The notes beneath the pieces are model-generated. The model did not search any database and was not told the origin of the DNA. It saw nothing but the letters and a program-made list of their open reading frames with translations. 64,000 nucleotides of DNA from Streptomyces cucumeris. Lineage in GTDB: Bacteria > Actinomycetota > Actinomycetes > Streptomycetales > Streptomycetaceae. Below are positions 39,751-48,854 of the stretch, in pieces. The stretch lies in NCBI RefSeq assembly GCF_024295805.1, contig NZ_JANCLX010000002.1, forward strand, positions 100,720-164,719, given 5' to 3'. Made by a program: the position numbers and the translations under genes. Positions within the stretch are counted from its first letter, which is position 1. Every line of letters starts with the position of its first letter.

Positions 39751-42456
39751 ATGAGCGAGAAGCCAGCGGGGGCTGAGATGCCCGAGGAGTCGGTTGGTTC
39801 GCAGGTGTCGCCGGTGTCGGAAGTGTCGCCGGAGACACAGGTGTCCCAGGTGTCGCCGGTATCGCACATGTCGTCGATGTCGGCCATGTGGCAGAGCAGT
39901 CCCCCCGGATCCCTCTACGACTACATCCGTGTCGCCTCCTTCGCCCTGGGGGCCGACGGACGGATCACCCAGTGGAGCGAACGGGCCGAGGAGCTGCTGG
40001 GGCTGACGGCACGGCAGGCCATCGGCAGGGACCCGGTGGATGCGTTCGTTCCGTCCGAGCTGCGCGACACCGGCCACCGCAAGGTCGCCGACATCCTGGA
40101 TGGCCGGGAGTGGACCGGGCTGGTCCCCTACCGCAACCCCGGGGCACCGCATGAGCACGGTGTGGCCGAGGTCTATGTGATGCCCTCTCAGGACGAGGAC
40201 GGTGAGCGCTCGGCGCTGTGCATCGCGGTCGATGTGAGCGCGCTCCGCGGCCTGGAAACCGACCTTGCCGCTTCACAGGCCGTTTTCGGTCAATCTCCGC
40301 TCGGTTTCTTTCTCTTCGGTACCGACCTCCGCATGCTTCGGGTCAATGAGCGCTTCGCCAAGGTCTTCGGCCGCCCGGCCGAGGCCTACCGCGGTGCCAC
40401 CGCGCACGATCTGCTGCCGCGCGGTGAGGCCGAGCGGCTCGGCGCCGCCCTGCGCCAGGTCCTGGACACCGGCAAGTCGCTCACCGATATGCCGGTCGTG
40501 GGCACCGTGCCCGGCAGCCCCGACCGGCGCCGCTGGTCGGTCTCGCTGTACCGGCTGCACAGCAGCTCCGGCCGCCCCATCGGCGTCGCCGGACTCGCCA
40601 CCGATGTCACCCGCCGCCGCCGCGCCGAACAGGAGGCCGCGGGCGTACGGCGCAATCTGGCGCTGCTCAACGAGGCAGGCGCCCGAATAGGCACCTCGCT
40701 CGACCTGGAGACCACCGCCCGCGAACTGCTGGACGTGGCCGTCCCCCAGTTCTGCGACCTGGCCTCGGTCGACCTGTACCAGGGGCTGCTGGCCGGTGAC
40801 GAGACCCCGCAGGGCCTGGCCGACGGCAGCGCCGAACTGCGCCGTGTCGCGTTCGCCTCCGCGGTCTCCGACGGCCCGGTCGCCTTCGGCGACATCTGCC
40901 GCGCCGACACCGACGGCGGACTGCCCAAGCCCGTCCAGGTCGGCGAGGTCCACCGCTACCCCTTCCACTCGCTGTGCGCCGGGGTGCTGCGCACCGCCCA
41001 GGTCAAGGTCGTCCCCGGCCGGGACAGCGGCGAGGGCCCCGAGCTCGGCGCGATGCTCCAGTCCACCCTGGTGGTACCGATGGTGGCGCGGGACACCGTG
41101 GTGGGCCTGGCCCAGTTCTCCCGCACCAAGGGCAGCGAGCCCTTCGGCGAGCGGGACCGCGCCCTCGCCGTCGAGCTGGCCGCCCGCGCGGCCGTCAGCA
41201 TCGACAACGCCCGGCTCTACCGCAGGGAGCACGAACGGGCCCTGATACTCCAGCGCAGCCTGCTGCCGCCGGGCGACCCCGAGGCCGCCGGACTCGATAT
41301 CGCCTGCCGCTATCTGCCGGGGAACGCGGCGACCGAGGTGGGCGGTGACTGGTTCGACGTCATCGAGCTGCCCGGCCACCGCACCGCGCTGGTGGTCGGC
41401 GATGTGATGGGCCGGGGGCTGCGCGCCGCCGTCGCGATGGGCGAACTGCGCACCGCCGTCCGCACCCTGGCGCTGCTGGACCTGGAGCCCGCCGAGGTGC
41501 TCTCCGCGCTCGACGAGATCGCCCGCGGGCTCGGTGCGCCCAGCGGCGGTTCGCACACCCCGGCCCGCTCCGGTTCGCGCGCCCGCTCCGGCGCCCAGGA
41601 CTCCTCCGACCTGTCCGAGGTCTACCTCGCCACCTGTGTCTACGCGGTGTACGACCCCGTCACCCGCCGCTGCACCTTCGCCAACGCCGGACATCTGCCC
41701 CCCGTCCTCGTCGAACCCGGCGAGGACGCGCTGCTGATGGAGGTGCCGCCGGGGATGCCGCTGGGGGTGGGCGGGGAGCCGTTCGAGGAGATCGAGGTCG
41801 AACTCCCCGACGGCGCGCTGCTGGCCCTCTACACCGACGGCCTCGTCGAGTCCCGTGACCATCCGCTGGACGAGGGGCTCCAGGACTTCCGGGCGGCCCT
41901 GTCCTCGCACGACGGCACCCGGGTGCCCGACAGCTCCCTGGAGGACATCTGCGACCACGTGCTGAGCGGTCTGGACACCCACCACGGCGAGGACGACATC
42001 GCGCTGCTGATGGCCCGGGTCCAGGGGCTGCCGCAGGAGTCGGTGGGGGACTGGAACCTGCCGAGCGCGCCCCAGTCGGTCGGCCGCGCCCGGGAACTGG
42101 CCCGGGAGCAGCTGGAGTCCTGGCAGCTCGATGATCTGGTGGACACCACCGAGCTGCTGGTCAGCGAGCTGGTGACCAATGCGCTGCGGTACGGCGAGGG
42201 GGAGATCCGGCTGCGGCTGCTGCTGGACCGCACCCTGGTCTGCGAGGTCTGGGACGGCGGACTGGTACAGCCCCGGCGGCGGCGTGCCCGGGACACCGAC
42301 GAGGGCGGCCGGGGGCTCCAGCTCGTGGGGCTGCTCAGCGCCGCCTGGGGCAGCCGGCGCACCCCGCACGGCAAGACGGTCTGGTTCGAACTGGCCCTTC
42401 CCGACGGCCGGTCCAGCGGGCCGGACTCGGTCGAGGCGCTGCTGAGCCTGTGGTGA
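39751..42456 (+). CDS. PAS-PAS-GAF-PP2C-HATPase signalling protein
   Basis: 901-residue multi-domain regulator. Residues 1-50 are a Ser/Val/Pro/Met tract built on V-S-x repeats. Two PAS domains follow (about 55-150 and 172-295), then a GAF domain (about 310-495). A SpoIIE-type phosphatase (about 505-735) has EVGGDWFDVIELPG, VGDVMGRGLRAA, FANAGHLPPVL, LYTDGLVES and EDDIALLMAR. A C-terminal HATPase (about 770-895) has SELVTNALRYGEG and DEGGRGLQLVG. It combines sensor, phosphatase and kinase-like modules of a partner switch in one chain. The ATG has GGAGGGGAC upstream. Signal and target unknown. Confidence 0.92.
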   Translation: MSEKPAGAEMPEESVGSQVSPVSEVSPETQVSQVSPVSHMSSMSAMWQSSPPGSLYDYIRVASFALGADGRITQWSERAEELLGLTARQAIGRDPVDAFVPSELRDTGHRKVADILDGREWTGLVPYRNPGAPHEHGVAEVYVMPSQDEDGERSALCIAVDVSALRGLETDLAASQAVFGQSPLGFFLFGTDLRMLRVNERFAKVFGRPAEAYRGATAHDLLPRGEAERLGAALRQVLDTGKSLTDMPVVGTVPGSPDRRRWSVSLYRLHSSSGRPIGVAGLATDVTRRRRAEQEAAGVRRNLALLNEAGARIGTSLDLETTARELLDVAVPQFCDLASVDLYQGLLAGDETPQGLADGSAELRRVAFASAVSDGPVAFGDICRADTDGGLPKPVQVGEVHRYPFHSLCAGVLRTAQVKVVPGRDSGEGPELGAMLQSTLVVPMVARDTVVGLAQFSRTKGSEPFGERDRALAVELAARAAVSIDNARLYRREHERALILQRSLLPPGDPEAAGLDIACRYLPGNAATEVGGDWFDVIELPGHRTALVVGDVMGRGLRAAVAMGELRTAVRTLALLDLEPAEVLSALDEIARGLGAPSGGSHTPARSGSRARSGAQDSSDLSEVYLATCVYAVYDPVTRRCTFANAGHLPPVLVEPGEDALLMEVPPGMPLGVGGEPFEEIEVELPDGALLALYTDGLVESRDHPLDEGLQDFRAALSSHDGTRVPDSSLEDICDHVLSGLDTHHGEDDIALLMARVQGLPQESVGDWNLPSAPQSVGRARELAREQLESWQLDDLVDTTELLVSELVTNALRYGEGEIRLRLLLDRTLVCEVWDGGLVQPRRRRARDTDEGGRGLQLVGLLSAAWGSRRTPHGKTVWFELALPDGRSSGPDSVEALLSLW

Positions 42457-42457
42457 A

Positions 42458-42494
42458 CCGGTGTGACGGTGCGGGGTCCACACCGTCACACCGG
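42458..42494. terminator. 14-bp perfect stem between PAS/PP2C gene and sdhB
   Basis: CCGGTGTGACGGTG (42458-42471), a 9-nt loop and CACCGTCACACCGG (42481-42494). It separates two convergent genes and starts 2 nt after the phosphatase stop. Confidence 0.9.
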
Positions 42495-42510
42495 ACGGGC
42501 CGAGGGCGGA

Positions 42511-43281
42511 TCAGCCGTCCCGGCGGCGGATCTTGTTGCCCAGCCAGACCAGCGGGTCGTACTTGCGGTCCACCGCCCGCTCCTTGAGCGGGATCAGCGC
42601 GTTGTCGGTGATCCTGATCTGCTCCGGGCAGACATCCGTACAGCACTTGGTGATGTTGCAGTAGCCCAGGCCGTGGTCCTCCTGGGCACCGCGCTTGCGG
42701 TCGATCCCGCTGTCGGCCGCCGCGTCCAGCGGATGCATGTCCAGTTCGGCCACCCGCATCAGGAAGCGCGGTCCGGCGAACGCCTCCTTGTTCTGCTCGA
42801 AGTCACGCAGCACATGGCAGGTGTCCTGACACAGGAAGCACTCGATGCACTTGCGGAACTCCTGCGAGCGCCCGACGTCCTCCTGCCGCATCCGGTACTC
42901 ACCCGGTTTGAGGTCCGCGGGCGGGACGAAGGACGGCACCTCCCGCGCCTTGGCGTAGTTGAAGGACACATCCGTCACCAGGTCCCGGACCACCGGGAAG
43001 GCCCGCAGCGGGGTGATGGTGATCGTCTCGTCCTGCTCGAAGACCGACATCCGGGTCATGCACATCAGCCGGGGGCGGCCGTTGATCTCCGCGCTGCACG
43101 AACCGCATTTGCCCGCCTTGCAGTTCCAGCGGACGGCCAGGTCCGGGGCCTGGGTCGCCTGGAGCCGGTGCACGATGTCCAGCACGACCTCGCCGTCATG
43201 GACCTCCACCTGGAAGTCCTTCAGACCGCCGCCGTCCACATCGCCCCGCCACACCCGGAAGCGGGCCTCGTACGCACTCAC
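42511..43281 (-). CDS. sdhB: Succinate dehydrogenase iron-sulfur subunit
   Basis: 256-residue Fe-S subunit. The 2Fe-2S site is CKAGKCGSCSAEINGRPRLMC-like (Cys residues near 55-75). The 4Fe-4S site is CIECFLCQDTC (about 148) and the 3Fe-4S site is CNITKCCTDVCPE (about 205-217). It passes electrons from SdhA flavin to the membrane subunit. GTG 43281 overlaps the sdhA TGA by 4 nt (GTGA), which fixes the start; the open frame continuing upstream is out of frame with sdhA and not real. Confidence 0.96.
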   Translation of the reverse strand: MSAYEARFRVWRGDVDGGGLKDFQVEVHDGEVVLDIVHRLQATQAPDLAVRWNCKAGKCGSCSAEINGRPRLMCMTRMSVFEQDETITITPLRAFPVVRDLVTDVSFNYAKAREVPSFVPPADLKPGEYRMRQEDVGRSQEFRKCIECFLCQDTCHVLRDFEQNKEAFAGPRFLMRVAELDMHPLDAAADSGIDRKRGAQEDHGLGYCNITKCCTDVCPEQIRITDNALIPLKERAVDRKYDPLVWLGNKIRRRDG

Positions 43282-45224
43282 TGGGTCAGCTCCTCGTCCG
43301 TCAGGTACTTCATCAGCTCGTCCTTCTCGAACAGGCCGAGCAGATCGGGGCGGATGGGCGGCATCTCCCGGCGGTCCAGCCGGATCTGGCCGTGGCCCGC
43401 GTCGGGCGCGGCCAGACCGCCGGAGGGGTCGGAGAGCCGGCAGACCAGATTGACCCGCCGCCACTCGCGGTCCATCTGCGGATAGTCGTCCCGGGTGTGA
43501 CCGCCGCGGCTCTCGCTCCGCTCCAGCGCCGCCCGGGCCACGCATTCGCTGACCAGCAGCATGTTGCGCAGGTCGATCGCCAGGTGCCAGCCGGGGTTGA
43601 ACTGCCGGTGGCCCTCGACCCCGGCCCGCCGCGCCCGCGTCCGCAGACCCGACAGCCGGTGCAGCGCCTCCTCCATCTCCCCGGCCTTCCGGATGATCCC
43701 CACCAGGTCGTTCATCGCCTGCTGGAGCTCCTGGTGGAGGGTGTAGGGGTTCTCGGCCGGGGCCGCGGAGCCGGATGCCGCACCGCCCTCGGCGCTGAAC
43801 GGGCGCAGCGCCTCGGCGGCCGCCAGGTCGAGCTGTGCCTCGTCCGGGGCCGCCCGGGGGCCCGAGCGGGCGCTGTCCTGGGCGTACTTGGCGGCGTAGA
43901 GCCCGGCCCGCCGTCCGAAGACCAGCAGGTCGGAGAGGGAGTTGCCGCCCAGCCGGTTGGAGCCGTGCATCCCGCCCGCGACCTCGCCCGCGGCGAACAG
44001 CCCGGGGACGCCGGTGGCCGCCGCGGTGTCCGGGTCGACGTCCACCCCGCCCATCACGTAGTGGCAGGTGGGGCCGACCTCCATGGGCTCGGCGGTGATG
44101 TCCACGTCCGCCAGTTCCTTGAACTGGTGGTGCATGGAGGGCAGCCGCCGCTTGATCACCTCGGCCGACATCCGGGTGGAGACGTCCAGGAAGACCCCGC
44201 CGTGCGGGGAGCCGCGGCCCGCCTTCACCTCGGCGTTGATGGCGCGGGCCACCTCGTCGCGGGGGAGCAGCTCGGGCGGGCGGCGGTTGTGGTCCGGGTC
44301 CTCGTACCAGCGGTCGCCCTCGTCCTCGGACTGTGCGTACTTCTCCTTGAAGACGTCCGGGATGTAGTCGAACATGAACCGCTTGCCCTCGCTGTTGCGC
44401 AGCACCCCGCCGTCCCCGCGCACCGACTCGGTGACGAGGATCCCCTTGACCGAGGGCGGCCAGACCATTCCGGTCGGGTGGAACTGCACGAACTCCATGT
44501 TGATCAGCGGGGCTCCGGCGAGCAGCGCCAGCGCGTGGCCGTCCCCGGTGTACTCCCAGGAGTTGGAGGTCACCTTGAAGGACTTGCCGATACCGCCGGT
44601 GGCCAGCACCACGGCCGGGGCGTCGATCGCGAAGAAGCGGCCGGACTCGCGTTCGTAGCCGAAGACCCCGCAGACCCGCTCGCCGTCCTTGAGGATCCGG
44701 GTGACGGTGCACTCCTGGAAGACCTTCAGCCGGGATTCGTAGTCCCCGGTCTCCGCCTTGTCCTCCTGCTGGAGGGAGACGATCTTCTGCTGGAGGGTGC
44801 GGATCAGCTCCAGGCCGGTGCGGTCCCCGACGTGGGCCAGCCGGGGGTACTCATGGCCCCCGAAGTTCCGCTGGGAGATCCGGCCGTCCGCGGTGCGGTC
44901 GAAGAGTGCTCCCCAGGTCTCCAGCTCCCAGACCCGGTCCGGGGCCTCCTGGGCGTGCAGTTCGGCCATCCGCCAGTGGTTGAGGAACTTGCCGCCGCGC
45001 ATGGTGTCCCGGAAGTGCACCTGCCAGTTGTCGCCCTCGTTGACATTGCCCATGCTGGCGGCGATACCGCCCTCGGCCATCACCGTATGGGCCTTGCCGA
45101 ACAGCGACTTGCAGATGACGGCGCAGCGCATGCCCTGTTCCCGGGCTTCGATCGCGGCCCGCAGCCCGGCGCCCCCGGCGCCGACCACGACCACGTCCCA
45201 CGCCTGCCGCTCGACTTGCGTCAT
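43278..45224 (-). CDS. sdhA: Succinate dehydrogenase/fumarate reductase flavoprotein subunit
   Basis: 648-residue flavoprotein. The FAD-binding VVVVGAGGAGLRAAIEARE starts at about residue 11. The covalent-FAD His is in AHTVMAEGGIAAS. Substrate-site motifs include EFVQFHPTGM, RMSAEVI and HYVMGGVDVD. It oxidises succinate to fumarate on the cytoplasmic face. The ATG is preceded by AGAGGTGC. Length and features fit the actinobacterial Sdh1-type enzyme. It sits between sdhC (17-nt gap) and sdhB (4-nt overlap). Confidence 0.96.
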   Translation of the reverse strand: MTQVERQAWDVVVVGAGGAGLRAAIEAREQGMRCAVICKSLFGKAHTVMAEGGIAASMGNVNEGDNWQVHFRDTMRGGKFLNHWRMAELHAQEAPDRVWELETWGALFDRTADGRISQRNFGGHEYPRLAHVGDRTGLELIRTLQQKIVSLQQEDKAETGDYESRLKVFQECTVTRILKDGERVCGVFGYERESGRFFAIDAPAVVLATGGIGKSFKVTSNSWEYTGDGHALALLAGAPLINMEFVQFHPTGMVWPPSVKGILVTESVRGDGGVLRNSEGKRFMFDYIPDVFKEKYAQSEDEGDRWYEDPDHNRRPPELLPRDEVARAINAEVKAGRGSPHGGVFLDVSTRMSAEVIKRRLPSMHHQFKELADVDITAEPMEVGPTCHYVMGGVDVDPDTAAATGVPGLFAAGEVAGGMHGSNRLGGNSLSDLLVFGRRAGLYAAKYAQDSARSGPRAAPDEAQLDLAAAEALRPFSAEGGAASGSAAPAENPYTLHQELQQAMNDLVGIIRKAGEMEEALHRLSGLRTRARRAGVEGHRQFNPGWHLAIDLRNMLLVSECVARAALERSESRGGHTRDDYPQMDREWRRVNLVCRLSDPSGGLAAPDAGHGQIRLDRREMPPIRPDLLGLFEKDELMKYLTDEELTQ

Positions 45225-45241
45225 CGGTTGAAGCACCTCTC

Positions 45242-46087
45242 CTAGAAAAAGCGCGGATCGTCGAAGGCACCGCTCGCGAGCAGATAGACATAGAAGTCCG
45301 CGACGGCGACGCTGATCAGGGATGCCCAGGCCAGCTGTGCATGGCGGGCGTTGAGCCTGCTGACCCCTTCCCAGAGCCGGTAGCGCACCGGATGCCGGGA
45401 GAAGTGCTTGAGCCGGCCGCCGACGATATGGCGGCAGGAGTGGCAGGAGAGGGTGTAGGCCCAGATCAGCGTGATGTTGACGAGCAGGATCAGCGTCCCG
45501 AGGCCCATATGGCCCCACCGGCCGTGCTCATCGCGGAAGCCGAGCACCGTGTCATAGCTGAGGATCCCGGCGACGATCAGCGCGAAGTAGAAGAAGTAGC
45601 GGTGCAGATTCTGGAGGATCAGCGGGAAGCGGGTCTCTCCGGTGTAGCGGGAGCGCGGCTCGGCGACGGCGCAGGCGGGTGGTGAGGCCCAGAAGCCCCG
45701 GTAGTACGCCTTGCGGTAGTAGTAGCAGGTCAGCCGGAAGCCGAGCGGGAAGATCAGGATCAGCAGGGCGGGGGAGAGGCCCCACCATGCGCCGAAGATC
45801 TCCCAGTTGGCGCCGCCCTTCATCGGTACGCAGTTCTGCGCGATACAGGGCGAGTAGAACGGTGAGACATACGGCTCTGCGTAGTAGTCGTCCCCGGCGA
45901 AGGCGCGCCAGGTGGAGTAGACGATGAACGCGAGCAGCCCGGCGGCGGTCGCCGCGGGAGCCAGCCACCAGCGGTCGGTGCGCAGGTGACGGGAGGGGAT
46001 GGCGGCCCTGGACGGGCCGTGCACCCCGCCCGGGGGCGCCTCCCGGTCGGTGGACGTGGTGGCTTGGGGGTCGGTGCCTGTGGCCAA
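45242..46087 (-). CDS. sdhC: Succinate dehydrogenase membrane subunit with putative Rieske-type motif
   Basis: 281-residue membrane anchor with five predicted helices at about 40-62, 100-122, 150-172, 182-204 and 238-262. After the fourth helix comes LSCHSCRHIVGG. Its Cys/His arrangement, with other Cys/His in the protein, fits the membrane-embedded Rieske-like [2Fe-2S] site described for the mycobacterial Sdh1 SdhC. I chose TTG 46087, with GGAG 6 nt upstream. The longer open frame upstream is Arg-rich and runs through palindromic sequence. First gene of sdhC-sdhA-sdhB, reducing menaquinone. Confidence 0.88.
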   Translation of the reverse strand: MATGTDPQATTSTDREAPPGGVHGPSRAAIPSRHLRTDRWWLAPAATAAGLLAFIVYSTWRAFAGDDYYAEPYVSPFYSPCIAQNCVPMKGGANWEIFGAWWGLSPALLILIFPLGFRLTCYYYRKAYYRGFWASPPACAVAEPRSRYTGETRFPLILQNLHRYFFYFALIVAGILSYDTVLGFRDEHGRWGHMGLGTLILLVNITLIWAYTLSCHSCRHIVGGRLKHFSRHPVRYRLWEGVSRLNARHAQLAWASLISVAVADFYVYLLASGAFDDPRFF

Positions 46088-46135
46088 GTGGAACTCCGCG
46101 GTGGAGTGGTGTCGGGGACGGTGGGGTCGTGCACC

Positions 46136-46155
46136 CGCGCCGGTGCACCGGCGCG
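46136..46155. promoter_or_regulatory. 20-bp perfect palindrome upstream of sdhC
   Basis: CGCGCCGGTGCACCGGCGCG is fully self-complementary. A second GCCGGTGCACCG lies at 46172-46183. Both are in the 104-bp gap between the small upstream gene and sdhC. They may be an operator for a dimeric regulator or form an intercistronic hairpin. Confidence 0.5.
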
Positions 46156-46191
46156 CCCGTTCACAGGGGCGGCCGGTGCACCGTGCCGTCG

Positions 46192-46476
46192 TCAGGGAGC
46201 GTGGCGATCGCGCGCGCCGAGGCCCTCGTCGTCGACGTCCGACCACAGCGCACTGTTGTACGGAGCGTCGGGGACCGGGACCATTTCGGGGCGTGGTCGC
46301 TCCTGGGGAGCCGTCGCGCGCAGCAGGGCGAGGCTCTCGCGGAGATGGTCCGCGTCGGTGCGGACCCGTCGTATCTCCAGCCCGCCCGGACCCACCTGCT
46401 TCTCCAGCCGGGTGACCGAGCGGACCAGGTCATCGAGACAGCGCTGGACGTTCGTCAGGTCGTCGTTCAAGGACAT
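46192..46476 (-). CDS. Small coiled-coil protein upstream of sdhCAB
   Basis: 94-residue soluble protein. Residues about 5-55 are helical with heptad character (LTNVQRCLDDLVRSVTRLEK, VRTDADHLRESLALLRATAP), followed by a Pro/Asp-rich tail. No known domain is recognised. GAGGG lies about 7 nt before the ATG. It is the first gene of the sdh cluster, the position of the small Rv0250c gene at the M. tuberculosis sdh1 locus as I recall it. A role in Sdh assembly or regulation is only inferred. Confidence 0.72.
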   Translation of the reverse strand: MSLNDDLTNVQRCLDDLVRSVTRLEKQVGPGGLEIRRVRTDADHLRESLALLRATAPQERPRPEMVPVPDAPYNSALWSDVDDEGLGARDRHAP

Positions 46477-46784
46477 GACTTGCCCTCACTTCCGCGGTTG
46501 CGGTTGGCGACGGTCATGCGACAGCGAGTGTTACCCGTCACAGTCGTCGTTGGGAAGGGATCTGTCGCGATTCGCCGCGCCGCCGGTGGGATTACGCCTC
46601 CGTGCGCCGGAGTGCGCGCCCTGTGTTGTGATCCGGACGGGTGATCCTTTCCCCTCATGGCCGTCTCCGCGGGCGTCCCGGCGTGCTGTCCCGTGAACCG
46701 TCGCTTTGAGTGAGCAGCATATGCGATAAGCGTCACAATCCGCCAAAGATGCACATATCTGGCACATCCCGGAGGTTCGTCGCC
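46477..46784. other. 308-bp divergent region between sdh cluster and orphan SBP
   Basis: No gene is supported. The half nearest the SBP is relatively AT-rich (AGCATATGCGATAAGCGTC, AGATGCACATATCTGGCAC) and should hold its promoter; GGAGG at 46771-46775 is its ribosome site. No convincing operator was found. Confidence 0.6.
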
Positions 46785-48854
46785 ATGTCCATCGCCAAGC
46801 GCCGCTGTGCCTTGCTGCTCGCCGCGGGTGTGATGCTGCCGCTGCCCGTCGCGCTGACCGGGTGCAGCTCCGATGAGGAGGGCGCCCCGCCACCCGCCTC
46901 CCGGGACATCGCCACGGCCTCCCGCTCGCGGACGACCGGGACCGGAACCCTGCGCTGGGCGCTGGACGCGACGCCCAAGACCTTCAACGCCTTCCAGTCG
47001 GCCGCCGACACCGGCACCACGCGGGTCGCGGGCGCGGTGCTGCCCGCGCTCTACACGCTGGACGCCCGGGGCAAGCCGCAGCGCAACCCCGACTTCCTCA
47101 AGGACGCGGACGTCACCTCGACCGAGCCCAAGCAGGTCGTGGTCTACAAGCTCAACCCCGAGGCCGTCTGGAGCGACGGCCGCCCGCTGAGCGCGGAGGA
47201 CTTCGCCGCCCAGTGGAAGGCGCTCCGCGGTACGGAGAACGCGTACTGGACGGCGCGGAACGCCGGGTACGACCGCATCGCCAAGATCGAGCCCGGGGAC
47301 GGGGACCACGAGGTCAAGGTCACCTTCGCCAAGCCCTACACCGACTGGCGCTCGCTGTTCACCCCGCTCTATCCCAAGAGCGTGATGGACAACCCGGCGG
47401 TCTTCAACGCCGCGGCCAACAAGGGCCTCGCGGTCGGCGCCGGTCCCTTCATGGTCCGCGGTGTCACCACCGACACGGTCACCCTGGTCCGCAACCCCCG
47501 CTGGTGGGGCGACCGGGCGCGGCTGAGCCGGATGGTCTTCCAGACCGTGCCCGCCGATCAGCGCGCCGACGCCCTGATCTCCGGCCGGGTCGATCTGGCC
47601 GAGGTCGACCGGGCCACCGCCCGCCGGATCCAGGCCACCGCTCCGTCCGGCAAGAAGCGGGCCGCCGGGGCCGCGTCCCGCAGCGCCGGGGCCAACGCGC
47701 CGGATCTGGCCCGTGACGGCCGGCAGGCCGCGGACGCCCTGCACGACTGGGCCGCCGCGAACGCCTCGGACAAGAAGCGGGCCGAAACCATGGCCCTGAG
47801 CCGCTTCACCCTGCGCAAGGCGCTGGAGCCCGCCTACACCCAGCTCGCCCTGAACGGGACCAAGGGCCCGCTCGCCGATGAGCGGGTGCGCCGCGCGGTG
47901 GCCCGCGCGATCGACCGCAAGGCACTGGCGAAGCAGGTCCTGGGGCCCCTCGGCCTGCCCGCCGACCCCCTCGGCAACCATCTGCTGATGGCGGCGCAGA
48001 AGGGATACAAGGACCACAGCGGCGCCCTCGGCGCCTCCGACACCGAGGCCGCGCAGTCGCTGCTGGCGGACGCGGGCTGGCGCGCGGCGGGCCCGCAGAA
48101 GCTGGACGGCAAGACGGACGACCTCGGCATCCGGCGCGCGGTGCCCACCGACGCGGGCTCGGGCACGCCGTCCGCCACCGCCTCCGGTAGCGCGTCCGTG
48201 TCAGCGTCCGCGAGCGGCACCGCCGGCGCCGCGCCGTCCACCTCACCGTCCGCCACCGCGGGCGACGCCTCCCCGGCGGCGGGTGACGCGGGCCGCTCCG
48301 GGAACCTCCCCGACTCGGCGGTGGTCCGCAAGAAGGGCCGTCCGCTGGTGCTGCGCTTCGTCCTCCCCGCGGACAGCGGCAGCTCCTCGCTGCGCGCCGT
48401 CGGCGAGCGCATCGCGCGGATGCTGGAGGCGATCGGTGTCCGCACCGAGATCACCAAGGTCGAGGGCGAGGGCTACTTCCGCAACTACATCGCCTCCGGC
48501 AAGTACGACCTGGCCCTCTACTCCTGGCCCGCCACCGCCTACCCGGCCACCGACGGCCGTCCGATCTACGCCAAGCCGCAGCCGGCCGCCGACGGCTCGC
48601 TGGTGGTCGAGCAGAACTACACCCGGGTCGGCACCGACCAGATCGACCAGCTCTTCGACGAGGCGGTCTCCGAGCTGGACGGCGGCGCCTCGCGGTCGCT
48701 GGTCGGCCGGGCGGACGCCCGGATCTGGGCGGCGGCCGGTTCGGTCCCGCTCTACCAGCGGCCGGAGCTGGTGGCGATGCGCAAGGGCGTGGTGAACGCC
48801 GGCGCCTTCGGCTTCGTCACCCCGCGCTACCAGGACATCGGTTTCCGTAAGTGA
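46785..48854 (+). CDS. Orphan oligopeptide-type ABC substrate-binding lipoprotein
   Basis: 689-residue family 5 extracellular solute-binding lipoprotein. The lipobox LTGC puts the acylated Cys at residue 27, after a basic hydrophobic signal. The body matches DppA/OppA-type proteins (TLRWALDATPKTFNAFQSAA, VWSDGRPLSAEDFAAQWKAL, VGAGPFMVRGV, ALAKQVLGPLGLPADPLGNH). A roughly 45-residue Ser/Ala/Thr/Gly-rich insert (about 460-505) interrupts the second lobe. ATG 46785 has GGAGG 9 nt upstream. No permease or ATPase adjoins it, so it must serve a transporter encoded elsewhere, perhaps the two operons 5 kb away. Confidence 0.9.
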   Translation: MSIAKRRCALLLAAGVMLPLPVALTGCSSDEEGAPPPASRDIATASRSRTTGTGTLRWALDATPKTFNAFQSAADTGTTRVAGAVLPALYTLDARGKPQRNPDFLKDADVTSTEPKQVVVYKLNPEAVWSDGRPLSAEDFAAQWKALRGTENAYWTARNAGYDRIAKIEPGDGDHEVKVTFAKPYTDWRSLFTPLYPKSVMDNPAVFNAAANKGLAVGAGPFMVRGVTTDTVTLVRNPRWWGDRARLSRMVFQTVPADQRADALISGRVDLAEVDRATARRIQATAPSGKKRAAGAASRSAGANAPDLARDGRQAADALHDWAAANASDKKRAETMALSRFTLRKALEPAYTQLALNGTKGPLADERVRRAVARAIDRKALAKQVLGPLGLPADPLGNHLLMAAQKGYKDHSGALGASDTEAAQSLLADAGWRAAGPQKLDGKTDDLGIRRAVPTDAGSGTPSATASGSASVSASASGTAGAAPSTSPSATAGDASPAAGDAGRSGNLPDSAVVRKKGRPLVLRFVLPADSGSSSLRAVGERIARMLEAIGVRTEITKVEGEGYFRNYIASGKYDLALYSWPATAYPATDGRPIYAKPQPAADGSLVVEQNYTRVGTDQIDQLFDEAVSELDGGASRSLVGRADARIWAAAGSVPLYQRPELVAMRKGVVNAGAFGFVTPRYQDIGFRK

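Noticed and set aside
42511..44712. Apparent 733-residue protein ending in SdhB
   Set aside because: Its first 477 codons are out of frame inside sdhA; the GTGA overlap at 43278-43281 gives the true sdhB start.
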